A DNA stretch of 64,000 bases, taken from contig NZ_VANI01000001.1 in assembly GCF_005771435.1 (NCBI RefSeq), forward strand, positions 124,001 to 188,000. The letters are read 5' to 3'. The translations under genes and the position numbers were made by a program. Source of the DNA: Microbulbifer harenosus (GTDB lineage: Bacteria > Pseudomonadota > Gammaproteobacteria > Pseudomonadales > Cellvibrionaceae). This document shows positions 20,144 to 28,364 of the stretch, piece by piece. The notes under the pieces were generated by a model, which did no database searches, had not been told where the DNA came from, and saw only the letters and a list, made by a program, of their open reading frames with translations. How positions within the stretch are numbered: position 1 is the stretch's first letter; every line of letters starts with the position of its first letter.

Positions 20144-20171
20144 AAACGGTGGCTATATGCCACCGTTTTTT
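20144..20171 (+). terminator. intrinsic terminator after pnp
   Basis: AAACGGTGGC-TATAT-GCCACCG followed by TTTTTT. Confidence 0.88.
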
Positions 20172-20220
20172 CATTCGGGCCACCCATGGCCCTCATCCGT
20201 GGGGCAGTCTTCGGCTGTGC

Positions 20221-20246
20221 AAAACGGCATTCCCGCCGTTTTGTTT
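20221..20246 (+). terminator. second terminator-like hairpin before the TauE gene
   Basis: AAAACGGC-ATTCCC-GCCGTTTT followed by GTTTG. It may be bidirectional; it ends about 40 nt before the next start. Confidence 0.5.
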
Positions 20247-20285
20247 GAATGAATTTTGTAAGCAGGAAAACTGGGGGGAAGGACG

Positions 20286-21110
20286 GTGGAAGTCTTATTG
20301 CTTTATTTGCTGGTGGGGATGGCGGCGGGCACCATCGCCGGCCTGTTCGGAGTCGGTGGAGGCTTGATCATCGTCCCTGCGCTGGTACTGATGTTCACGG
20401 CCCAGGGGATTGCACCGGAAATCCTCACGCACATGGCCGTCGGCACTTCGCTGGCCACCATTATCATCACCTCCATCAGCTCCATCCGCACCCACCATGG
20501 CAAGCGCGCGGTGGACTGGAAAATCGTTGCATTGATGGCGCCGGGTATTCTGGTCGGCTCGTGGATTGGCGGTGTTACCGCGGACTGGCTGTCTGGCGCT
20601 TGGCTGCAATTCCTGATTGGCCTCTTCGCCGTGGGTATCGCCCTCAAAATGTGGCTGGATGGGCTGCGCAAGGCGGAACTGCCCACAGACGGTAGCCGGC
20701 TGCCAGGCAAGGCCGGCTTGACGGTAGTGGGAGCGTTTATCGGCTGGGCATCCGCCATTTTTGGTATTGGTGGGGGCTCTCTGACCGTCCCCTTCCTGTC
20801 CCGCTGCCATATTGTCATGCAGCGTGCCGTCGCCACCTCCGCCGCCTGCGGCCTGCCCATCGCGGTGGCGGGTGCGCTGAGTTTTGCGGTACAGGGCTGG
20901 AGCAATCCGCAGCTGCCTCAGTGGAGTAGTGGCTATATCTACTGGCCGGCGTTTTTCGGCATTGTGCTTGCCAGCACCTGGTTTGCCCGCCTCGGTGCCA
21001 AACTGGCCCACAGGCTCTCGCCGCAGCTGCTGAAAAACTGCTTTGCCGGTTTGCTGTTTGTGATCGGTGTGCGGTTTATCTGGCTGAATTACGCTGTAGT
21101 AATCAATTAA
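20286..21110 (+). CDS. TauE/SafE-family sulfite/anion exporter-like permease
   Basis: A 274-residue inner-membrane protein of the TauE/SafE (DUF81) family. The two homologous halves are visible from the glycine-rich repeats GTIAGLFGVGGGLIIVP (about 15-31) and GWASAIFGIGGGSLTVP (about 154-170), each followed by hydrophobic helices; about eight membrane segments in all. Family members move sulfite, sulfoacetate or related organosulfur anions, and many have no known substrate. The GTG start has GGGGGGAAGG upstream. It stands alone between two terminators, so nothing nearby identifies the substrate. Confidence 0.85.
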   Translation: MEVLLLYLLVGMAAGTIAGLFGVGGGLIIVPALVLMFTAQGIAPEILTHMAVGTSLATIIITSISSIRTHHGKRAVDWKIVALMAPGILVGSWIGGVTADWLSGAWLQFLIGLFAVGIALKMWLDGLRKAELPTDGSRLPGKAGLTVVGAFIGWASAIFGIGGGSLTVPFLSRCHIVMQRAVATSAACGLPIAVAGALSFAVQGWSNPQLPQWSSGYIYWPAFFGIVLASTWFARLGAKLAHRLSPQLLKNCFAGLLFVIGVRFIWLNYAVVIN

Positions 21111-21123
21111 TGGCACCAACTCC

Positions 21124-21238
21124 GTAGGAGCCTGCCTGCAGGCGAAGCGGTCAGTGCTCCGTATCATTCGTCTGACAAACTTGTGCTCCTGCATAATTTG
21201 CATTTCCGCCATCCATGGCGGTCACCGCAGGCTCCTAC
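21124..21238. repeat. decayed REP pair downstream of the permease
   Basis: One clear REP unit at 21124-21146 (plus) and a truncated opposite unit at 21227-21238 (GCAGGCTCCTAC), separated by 80 nt of unrelated sequence. Looks like a BIME broken by insertion or decay. Confidence 0.7.
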
Positions 21239-21269
21239 AACGTGGTTTTGTCTGTACACTTCCGTCAAC

Positions 21270-21305
21270 AAAAAGGCCGCTGCGGTTTCCCGCAGCGGCC
21301 TTTTT
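21270..21305. terminator. bidirectional intrinsic terminator
   Basis: AAAAAGGCCGCTGCGG-TTTC-CCGCAGCGGCCTTTTT. It has A and T tracts on both sides of a 12-bp stem and serves the permease (plus) and the POT transporter (minus), which converge here. Confidence 0.92.
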
Positions 21306-21326
21306 AGTGCGTTTGGTTGTCGCCAA

Positions 21327-23111
21327 TCAGCGAATACCACACATCCCTTTCTTCAACAGCGGAGAAATGACAATCATCAACGCGCCGACGCCGAGACCCC
21401 ACCACATCAGATATTCGTACAGGCTGGTGTAAGTCGCCAGTGTAGACGCCACATCCGTGCCGCCATCCTGAGGCATAGCTGCCATCTTGCCAATACGGGT
21501 CGCTACGGTTTCTGACAGGGCGGTGGCCAGGAACCAGGTTCCCATACTCACGCTTACTACCTTGCCGATGGACAGCTTGGTCACCGCAGACAGGCCAACA
21601 GGGGACAGGCACAGCTCACCGGTGGTGTGCAGCAGATAGGCCAGCACCAGCCAGATCATGGCGACTTTGCCGGCTTCGGTGGGGAATGCAGCACCCAGAA
21701 CCAGCGCACCGAAGCCGAGGCCGGCCTGAATGATCCCCAGGCCGAACTTGACCGGTGTGCTGGGTTCCCAGCCGCGCTTGCCAAGCCACACCCACAGGGC
21801 CGCAAAGGGAATCGCCAGCAGCATGATGAAGCCGGCATTCAGGGAGCCGAACATGGAGGCGCGGATTTCTCCGTCCCCGACGGTGCGGTCGAGCACGCGG
21901 TCCGCATACAGCGTCATGGAGCCGGCAGACTGTTCGAACAGAGCCCAGAACACGATGGTCGAAGTGATCAGTACCATCAGCACCACGGTGCGGGAGAACT
22001 CCTCGCTGTAGTGGCGGGCAAAGCCGTAGCCGATAAAGGCGACAAGCCCCAGCAGCATACCGCCCAGCCACACGTCTATGTCGGTAAACGCCCAGATCAG
22101 GCCCAGAGCCGCGGTTACCGCTGCCATGGCGATGGCGACCATGTCCTTGCCCTTACTGTCTTGGTGCAGCATAGAGAACAGGATGAGGCCCACGATGGCG
22201 ACAATCAGCAGGCTGTTCTGCGCCAGGTGAACGACCGGCTCACTCTGAACCAGGAACCACACCAGCGCCAGTGACGCGATACCGCCCAGGTAAACGGCCC
22301 ATTCCTTGTTGATCGGACCGAGTGCCTTTTCTTTCAGCACTTCCGGACGGCTGGGTTCAGCCAGGCCATCCAGGTATTTCTGCCCCCACATGAAGGTGAT
22401 CAGACCCAGCAGCATGCCGATACCCGCCACACCGAAGCCGTAACCCCAGCCGTAGGTTTCACCCAGCCAGCCGCACAGTAGCGTGGCGATGAAGGAACCC
22501 ACATTGATACCCATGTAGAAGATGGTGAAGCCCGCATCGCGGCGGGGATCATTCTTCGGGTAGAGCTGGCCGACAATGGTGGAAATGTTCGGTTTCAGGA
22601 AGCCTACACCAACGGTGATCAGCGCCAGTGCCATAAAGAAGACGTTCAGTGCGACCACGTCCTGGATGATCACGTCGCTGGCCAGGGTGGTACCGGCGGC
22701 GATAACACTGCCGTCATTCAGGGTAATGGCTTCGCTGAGCACGGTCCCCGCGGCATAAGAAATGGCCTGGTGACCTTCCACCGCCATCAGCAGGTGACCC
22801 AGGCAGAGCAGGATGCCGCCGAACAGCACTGCCTTGCGCATACCCAGATAGCGGTCCGCCAGCAAGCCGCCGATCAGCGGGAGTGCGTAAACCAGACCGG
22901 CGTAGGCACCGAGTACATCGTAGCCGGCGCTGTCGGTGAACAGGTGGTATTTGGTCAAATACAGCAGAAGCAGATACTTCATGCCGTAGAAAGAGAATCG
23001 CTCCCAGAGTTCGGTCGCAAAACAGATGTAAAGTCCTTTCGGGTGGCCGAGCAACTCGCCCGAGCCGGCGCGGGGGGCCGTCGTAGTGACGTCTGCGACA
23101 TTTGATGTCAT
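21327..23111 (-). CDS. POT/PTR2-family proton-coupled peptide transporter (first copy)
   Basis: A 594-residue inner-membrane symporter. The start MTSNVADVTTTAPRAGSGELLGHPKGLY matches the family; the frame is open another 132 codons but that part is not POT-like. The POT signature ELWERFSFYGMKYLLLLYL (near 31-49) contains the ExxER motif for proton coupling. GGLLADRYLGMRKAVLFGG and FTIFYMGINVGSFIATLLCGWLGE are the next family motifs. Many hydrophobic segments follow, with a long central cytoplasmic stretch. It probably imports di- or tripeptides. Its paralogue is at 49383-50861. Divergent from the lipoprotein gene at 23287. Confidence 0.9.
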   Translation of the reverse strand: MTSNVADVTTTAPRAGSGELLGHPKGLYICFATELWERFSFYGMKYLLLLYLTKYHLFTDSAGYDVLGAYAGLVYALPLIGGLLADRYLGMRKAVLFGGILLCLGHLLMAVEGHQAISYAAGTVLSEAITLNDGSVIAAGTTLASDVIIQDVVALNVFFMALALITVGVGFLKPNISTIVGQLYPKNDPRRDAGFTIFYMGINVGSFIATLLCGWLGETYGWGYGFGVAGIGMLLGLITFMWGQKYLDGLAEPSRPEVLKEKALGPINKEWAVYLGGIASLALVWFLVQSEPVVHLAQNSLLIVAIVGLILFSMLHQDSKGKDMVAIAMAAVTAALGLIWAFTDIDVWLGGMLLGLVAFIGYGFARHYSEEFSRTVVLMVLITSTIVFWALFEQSAGSMTLYADRVLDRTVGDGEIRASMFGSLNAGFIMLLAIPFAALWVWLGKRGWEPSTPVKFGLGIIQAGLGFGALVLGAAFPTEAGKVAMIWLVLAYLLHTTGELCLSPVGLSAVTKLSIGKVVSVSMGTWFLATALSETVATRIGKMAAMPQDGGTDVASTLATYTSLYEYLMWWGLGVGALMIVISPLLKKGMCGIR

Positions 23112-23286
23112 ATCTGCAATCCCGGTTGTTATAGCTTTAATGAAATGTCTCCGGCAGTGTAACAGTCGTCTCAAAAGCTGGCGAATGGTTACACATGAAA
23201 CAGGAAATGCACCTGTAAAAGGTATTCCTTCACGACAGGAATCGTGGAAAATCAGGAATTCAAAACACGATATGGGGACAATAACG

Positions 23287-24486
23287 ATGAAAACCCCGGA
23301 AAATTCTGGGCTGAAAAGATTGCGCTGGTCACAAGTGCTGTTTGTACGCGCCACCAGATTCGGCGCGTGCCTGCTGTTGATGTTGCTCTGGGGCTGCAGT
23401 AGCACACTCCCGACGCCCGAGGCCGCGATAGACCCGAACTGGCTGCTATCCGGCGAGGTACTGTTTGCAGAACCGGTTGCACCGGAAATGCTACCGGACG
23501 ACGACATCCTTGGCCTGGAGCCGGAGATACGTCGCTATCTGGCACAGATTGCACCCGATGAAAGCCCACAGCAGCGGCTGGTGGCACTGGTGCACGCCTT
23601 TGAAAACCGCGATTTTACTGTTCAGTATCAAGCTGACCGGACCCTCACCGCTTCCGAGACTTACACCCGGCAACAGGGCAATTGCATGGCGTTTACCGTC
23701 ATGATGGTTGCGATGGCGCGGGAATTGGGAGCGGAAGCGCATTTCAATCAGGTGGAGGTGCCGCCGGTGTGGGGGCATGAAGAGGCGCAGACCTTTGTAG
23801 TGTACCGGCATATCAATATGGTGTCGGAAACCAGTCGCGGGCGCCGTGTCGTGGATTTCAATCTGGCGGCGTACGACCCGGTGTACGACCAGCAAAAAAT
23901 CTCGGATGCCGAAGCCTTCGGACAGTATTACAGCAACCGCGGTATCGAGTGGATGCAGCAGGGGGACATGCGGCAGGCTTTCCTGTATTTGCGCAAGGCG
24001 CTGGCATTGCGCCCTGAAAGCGCCGACCTGTGGGCAAATCTCGGCGCCTTTTACAGCCGCAACCAGCAGCCAGAGGCGGCGGAACAGAGCTATCTGCAGG
24101 CGCTGCAATTGCAGGAGGATCACAACATTGCCATCAGCAATATCGAGCGGCTCTACCGCAAACAGCAGCGGTTTGCCCTTGCGGATCAGTATGCGGAAAA
24201 GGCCCGTTTCCACCGGCAGCGAAATCCCTATTACCTCTATTACCAGGCGCGCAACGCCTATGAGCACGGGGATTACAAAAATGCGAAGCGGCAATTGAAG
24301 CGCGCTCTCTGGAGGCACGAAAACGACCACCGTTTCCACTTTCTGCTGGGGCTTACCAACTTCAAGTTAGGGGAAATTGAAGACTCCCTCGAACACTTCA
24401 GTGCCGCCTTCTCCCTCGCCAATAACCCGGGCACGCAACAGGCGTACAACCGCAAACTGGAATATTTGAGGAATCAACAACAATAA
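23287..24486 (+). CDS. lipoprotein with transglutaminase-like N-terminal part and TPR repeats
   Basis: A 399-residue predicted lipoprotein: MKTPENSGLKRLRWSQ, a hydrophobic segment, then the lipobox LLWGC at about 34-38. Residues about 85-185 look like a transglutaminase-like fold (QGNCMAFTVMMVAMARELG with a candidate Cys, and VVYRHINMVS, VVDFNL). Residues about 210-395 hold TPR-type helical repeats (YYSNRGIEWMQQGDMRQAFLYLRKALALRP, DLWANLGAFYSRNQQPEAAEQSYLQAL). The start could also be ATG 23272, five codons earlier. Bounded downstream by a terminator. I know similar proteins only as conserved, uncharacterised ones; a periplasmic scaffold role is inferred. Confidence 0.7.
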   Translation: MKTPENSGLKRLRWSQVLFVRATRFGACLLLMLLWGCSSTLPTPEAAIDPNWLLSGEVLFAEPVAPEMLPDDDILGLEPEIRRYLAQIAPDESPQQRLVALVHAFENRDFTVQYQADRTLTASETYTRQQGNCMAFTVMMVAMARELGAEAHFNQVEVPPVWGHEEAQTFVVYRHINMVSETSRGRRVVDFNLAAYDPVYDQQKISDAEAFGQYYSNRGIEWMQQGDMRQAFLYLRKALALRPESADLWANLGAFYSRNQQPEAAEQSYLQALQLQEDHNIAISNIERLYRKQQRFALADQYAEKARFHRQRNPYYLYYQARNAYEHGDYKNAKRQLKRALWRHENDHRFHFLLGLTNFKLGEIEDSLEHFSAAFSLANNPGTQQAYNRKLEYLRNQQQ

Positions 24487-24515
24487 AAAAGGGGATGCCA
24501 CTGGCATCCCCTTTT
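24485..24515. terminator. bidirectional terminator between lipoprotein and receptor genes
   Basis: AAAAAAGGGGATGCC-ACT-GGCATCCCCTTTT. It lies between converging genes and can serve both. Confidence 0.9.
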
Positions 24516-24538
24516 CGTATCGACTTTAGGTCGGCAAC

Positions 24539-27223
24539 TTAGAACTGGTAAGTGGCACCAGCCCAGAAGTAGCGGCCCTGATAGTCGTAGGTGCTGTTCC
24601 AGTCACCGCCGCCGGAACCGTCGAACGGCTCGCGGTCGGCGACGTTGTCAATACCGGCGCTCAGGCTCATTGCCTCGGTTACGTCCCAGCCAGCCTTCAG
24701 GTTGATGTAGGTAGCTGAAGGTACGTCGAGGTACGGGCTGTGGCCGTTATCGATGTACTGGGCGTCAACACCCAGGTTCCAGGAATTGCCGTACCAGGTA
24801 GCGCTGGTCAGCGCGCGCCACTTCACGTACATGCCGGAAGAGGTGCCGATGTAACCCTTGTAGTCAGTGGTCTGACCAGTCTGAGAGTTGAACTCATCGT
24901 ATTCGAGCAGGCGGGTAGCCTGGGCACGCAGTGCCAGCTGGCCAGCGTCGAAGTTCTGGGTCATATCGATATCAACACCTTTGGTGTTGATCTGGCCCAG
25001 GTTCATCAACGCACCTTCCAGTGCAGTGATATTGCCCGCGTCGTTGCGCTGGATGCGATCACATGCGGAGGCAATACCTCTGCGTTCACAGTCATCCAGA
25101 ATCAGCTGCAGATCCGGAGAGGTGATTGCGTCTTCGATTTCGATGTCGAAGTAGTCCAGAGTAATGGAGAAGTCATTGAAGAAGCTCGGAGTCCACACAA
25201 CACCGGCGGTGAAGGTGGTGGCTTCTTCCGGAGTCAGCTCAGAGTTACCGCCGATATTGGTCGGAACCTGGCCGTCGAAAGCCGTAATGATCTTATTACA
25301 GTGGGCTCCCGTACCTTTTTCTGCTTCTGCGTAGCAGGGATCTTCCAGGTACTCGTAGCTCTGCGCAGAACCGCTGAACAGCTCATAGATACCCGGAGCG
25401 CGGAAGGAGGTAGAGTAGCTGGTGCGGAAACGCACGTCTTCGGTCGGCGCGTAAACCAGACCCAGCTTTCCGGTACTTTCGCCACCGAAGGTGTCGAAGT
25501 CGGAGTAGCGTACTGCCAGATCTGCTGTCAGCTCTTCGGCATACTTCATACCTGCCAGAATTGGCAGATTGAATTCCGCGAAAACTTCAGTAGCGGAGAA
25601 TTCACCCGCAGTGGCGTCTTGCTGGTTGCCGAAGGTATCACCGGTCTGAGTTTCTACGGAAGGATTGAACTCACCGGATTCCTCGCGGTATTCAACGCCG
25701 GCAGCAAAGCCCAGAGTTCCGCCCTGGAACTGGATGGCTTCGATGTCGCCGGTCAGGCTCGCGCCCGCGTTTACCAGCTCGTACTCGTTGTTTTCGTGGT
25801 CGTCGTAGCGGATATAGTCGAGTACGTCAGCGCCGATGCCGCCGAAGAACTGCGGGTTCTGGATAGGGGAAGTGCCATCCAGCACCTGCGACAGCAGGCG
25901 CTTGTTGTAGGAGTTGCGGGTAACGTTTTCGCCTTCGTTCTTGCCGTAGCTGTAGAAGGTATCCCAGCTCCAGCTGTTGGCGAAGTCGCCGCGTGCGCCG
26001 AGAATTACACGGTAGGTGTCGGTGGTTTGCTCGTAGTCACGAGTGCCGCCGCCCACCGGGCGCAGACGTACATCGATCGGGTTGGCATCCCACGCAGTGC
26101 CGTGGCTTGCAGCTGGCTCGGTCGGCTTCATACCTTCCGGTGAACCTTGCGCTACCCACTCGGCCAGTGCGGCTTCGTACGCAGCCTTATCGATCTGGTA
26201 TGCCTGCTCGGCTTTGTCCCACGCTGCCATCAACTGTTGCTGCATAGCAGGCGTCAGGTGGTCGGTGGTCATATTCATGCCGTTGGCGCCGTACATCGGC
26301 TGCGCCGCCAGCTGTTGGTTGGTGGTTTTGGTGGTAAAGCTGGCTTCACCGTACAGTTCGGTGGCGTCAGTCAGGGAGAAGGTGCCGTTGGCGGTCGCGG
26401 AAGAGCGCTCCATAGCTCCAGACAGCCACATGTACTGGCCAATCTCATGAGACTCTGCTCCTGCCGTCAGACCAGAGCCGTCTTCTTTGACTTTGAAGCT
26501 GCCGTAGTCGGTGTAGACGTTACCGTTCGGGGTGATGGAGCTGTTGAGGCTCGCCCACTCGCGATCTTTGTAGGTGATTTCATCACGCTGGCTGTGGCTG
26601 ATGTTGGCAATGAAGCTGCCGCGTTCGCCTTCACCACTGAAGGTGAAAGAAATATCGCCGTTCTCACCGCCGCCGTCTTTGGTGGCACCACCGCGGACGC
26701 TTATCATCGGGCCGTCAACAGCCTTTTTCAGGACTACGTTGATAACACCTGCAACGGCATCGGAGCCGTAAACCGCGGAAGCACCGTCGGTCAGCACTTC
26801 GATACGCTCAATCATGTCGACAGGAATGTTGTTCATGTCGACGGCGGAACCTACGCCGGAAGAGGACGAAACGAAGCGACGGCCGTTAACCAGTACCAGC
26901 GTGCGCTCGGAACCGAGATTGCGCAGGTCTACGAAAGACAGGCCCGCACCGCCGTTGTTGTCATTGGCGTTGATGCCGGTGGTGCCCATGGATGGCAGCT
27001 GGTTCAGCAGCTCGTCAACGGTGCCAACACCTGAACGTTTGATGGCAGCGGAATCCAGAATAGTAATAGGGCCGGTGGTGGACAGCGGATCGCGCGCAAT
27101 ACGTGAACCGGTAACAATCACTTCTTCAACAATTGGGCTAGCGGCAGTTTCCTGCGCGGACACGGCAGCGGTAGCCAGAGTGCTGAACGCAGCAACAGCA
27201 ATACTCAACTTGGTCTTGATCAT
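24539..27223 (-). CDS. TonB-dependent receptor (large, CirA-like class), 1 of 4
   Basis: An 894-residue outer-membrane receptor. The signal peptide (1-23, ending VSA) is followed by EEVIVTGSRIARDPLSTTGP, a TonB-box-like start common in this class. The plug domain has LVLVNGRRFVSSSS and ERIEVLTDGASAVYGSDAVAGVINVVLKK. The barrel ends GATYQF with terminal Phe. Ribosome site AAAGGATG. The class is frequent in marine gammaproteobacteria and takes up peptides or oligosaccharides; the ligand here is unknown. It is followed by a terminator and stands alone, with a 370-nt AT-rich upstream region as its likely control segment. Confidence 0.9.
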   Translation of the reverse strand: MIKTKLSIAVAAFSTLATAAVSAQETAASPIVEEVIVTGSRIARDPLSTTGPITILDSAAIKRSGVGTVDELLNQLPSMGTTGINANDNNGGAGLSFVDLRNLGSERTLVLVNGRRFVSSSSGVGSAVDMNNIPVDMIERIEVLTDGASAVYGSDAVAGVINVVLKKAVDGPMISVRGGATKDGGGENGDISFTFSGEGERGSFIANISHSQRDEITYKDREWASLNSSITPNGNVYTDYGSFKVKEDGSGLTAGAESHEIGQYMWLSGAMERSSATANGTFSLTDATELYGEASFTTKTTNQQLAAQPMYGANGMNMTTDHLTPAMQQQLMAAWDKAEQAYQIDKAAYEAALAEWVAQGSPEGMKPTEPAASHGTAWDANPIDVRLRPVGGGTRDYEQTTDTYRVILGARGDFANSWSWDTFYSYGKNEGENVTRNSYNKRLLSQVLDGTSPIQNPQFFGGIGADVLDYIRYDDHENNEYELVNAGASLTGDIEAIQFQGGTLGFAAGVEYREESGEFNPSVETQTGDTFGNQQDATAGEFSATEVFAEFNLPILAGMKYAEELTADLAVRYSDFDTFGGESTGKLGLVYAPTEDVRFRTSYSTSFRAPGIYELFSGSAQSYEYLEDPCYAEAEKGTGAHCNKIITAFDGQVPTNIGGNSELTPEEATTFTAGVVWTPSFFNDFSITLDYFDIEIEDAITSPDLQLILDDCERRGIASACDRIQRNDAGNITALEGALMNLGQINTKGVDIDMTQNFDAGQLALRAQATRLLEYDEFNSQTGQTTDYKGYIGTSSGMYVKWRALTSATWYGNSWNLGVDAQYIDNGHSPYLDVPSATYINLKAGWDVTEAMSLSAGIDNVADREPFDGSGGGDWNSTYDYQGRYFWAGATYQF

Positions 27224-27637
27224 AAATGCATCCTTTATGTCGTTAGAGGCACTTTTATTGGTTTGTTGTATTTTTAGTGCGGGCTGACTTTAAAGGATCA
27301 TTTTTAATAGTGGAACTAACCTGTCATTGGGAGATCTCATGGAAATACAATATATTGTTCTCTTCTTGATCTAACTGGCTGTTTTTTGACCTTTAAGGAG
27401 TCTGTCTATCCGAAGGTTTTGCATATTTACATTAAATTAATATGTAAATTCAAAAAAAGTTAGGATGTTCTTAACTAAAATTTCGGACCTTTCTGGTGGG
27501 TAATAAATGATCAAAATGCAAAAATGTATGCTTTTCGATCAGTTCTGAGGGCGCTGCTGAAAAGTGGGAGCTTTCTGTTGAAGAGCTTACTAGTGGCGGA
27601 CAAATATGCTTCCTGCAGGCAGTTTTTCAGGAAAAAG
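27224..27637. other. AT-rich intergenic region upstream of receptor 1
   Basis: No gene is seen. About 27290-27580 is clearly richer in A+T than the surroundings, which suits the promoter/regulator region of the minus-strand receptor at 24539-27223. I could not fix a convincing -35/-10 pair. Confidence 0.4.
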
Positions 27638-27664
27638 TAAAAAAGGGGCTTGCGCCCCTTTTCC
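27638..27664 (-). terminator. intrinsic terminator after marC-family gene
   Basis: On the minus strand, GGGGCGCAAGCCCC with A-rich 5' side and TTTTTTA after it (plus strand: TAAAAAAGGGGC-TTGC-GCCCCTTTTC). It ends the gene at 27694. Confidence 0.85.
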
Positions 27665-27693
27665 TGTATTCCTTTTCTCGTTGGTCAGATCCC

Positions 27694-28278
27694 CTAAGCC
27701 AGGCTCTGCTTGATTCCATCCAGAAACAGCTGTACTGCGAGCATCACCAGCACCATTCCCATCAGGCGTTCCACCGCGATCAACCCGCGATTGCCCAAAA
27801 GACGAGCAAGTGGTGAAGATGCCAACAGAATCACCGCGGACACCGCCCAGGCACCCAGCAGTGCCAGCGTCCAGTTCCACAGCTGCTCCCCCTCACTGTT
27901 CGTCATCAGCATCAGAATGGCCATGGTCGACGGACCGGCCACCAGTGGAACCGCCAGCGGCACAAAGAAAGGCTCGCCTTCCAGCCTCTCCCCCATGATT
28001 CCTCCCTCCACGGGAAATACCATACGGATCGCGATCAGAAACAGGATGATCGCACCGGCAATCCGGATTGCCTCCTGCGATAGCCCCAGCCAGGCAAGTA
28101 CAAACCGGCCCCCATAAAGGAATACCAGCAACACAATCAAGGCAAAGATGAGTTCGCGCATAATCACGTAGAGCTGGCGCCGTTGAGGCACGTTCTTCAA
28201 GGCTGCAAGGAACACCGGGATATTACCCAGTGGGTCCATGACGAAGAGGAGGGTGAGGAAGGCGGTTAGGGTGTCCAT
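27694..28278 (-). CDS. MarC/YhgN-family integral membrane protein
   Basis: A 194-residue inner-membrane protein with about six hydrophobic segments. MarC-family features are FVMDPLGNIPVFLAAL (11-26), GAIILFLIAIRMVFP and FVPLAVPLVAGPSTMAILMLM. The family was once linked to multiple antibiotic resistance in E. coli, but that role was not supported and the function remains open. Start ATG at 28276-28278. Separated by terminators on both sides from the receptor genes around it. Confidence 0.88.
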   Translation of the reverse strand: MDTLTAFLTLLFVMDPLGNIPVFLAALKNVPQRRQLYVIMRELIFALIVLLVFLYGGRFVLAWLGLSQEAIRIAGAIILFLIAIRMVFPVEGGIMGERLEGEPFFVPLAVPLVAGPSTMAILMLMTNSEGEQLWNWTLALLGAWAVSAVILLASSPLARLLGNRGLIAVERLMGMVLVMLAVQLFLDGIKQSLA

Positions 28279-28312
28279 GGTGGGGTGGTCTTCTTCAAAA
28301 ATTGAGTAGCAA

Positions 28313-28344
28313 TAAAAAACGGGGCCTTGAGGCCCCGTTCTTAT
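28313..28344 (-). terminator. intrinsic terminator after receptor 2
   Basis: Minus strand: AACGGGGCC-TCAA-GGCCCCG followed by TTTTTTATT, 20 nt past the receptor stop at 28365. Confidence 0.88.
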
Positions 28345-28364
28345 TCTACGCTACTCAGTCGATA

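Noticed and set aside
23112-23507. N-terminal extension of the first POT transporter
   Set aside because: The added residues have no POT similarity and would overlap the divergent lipoprotein gene; the family start is at 23111.
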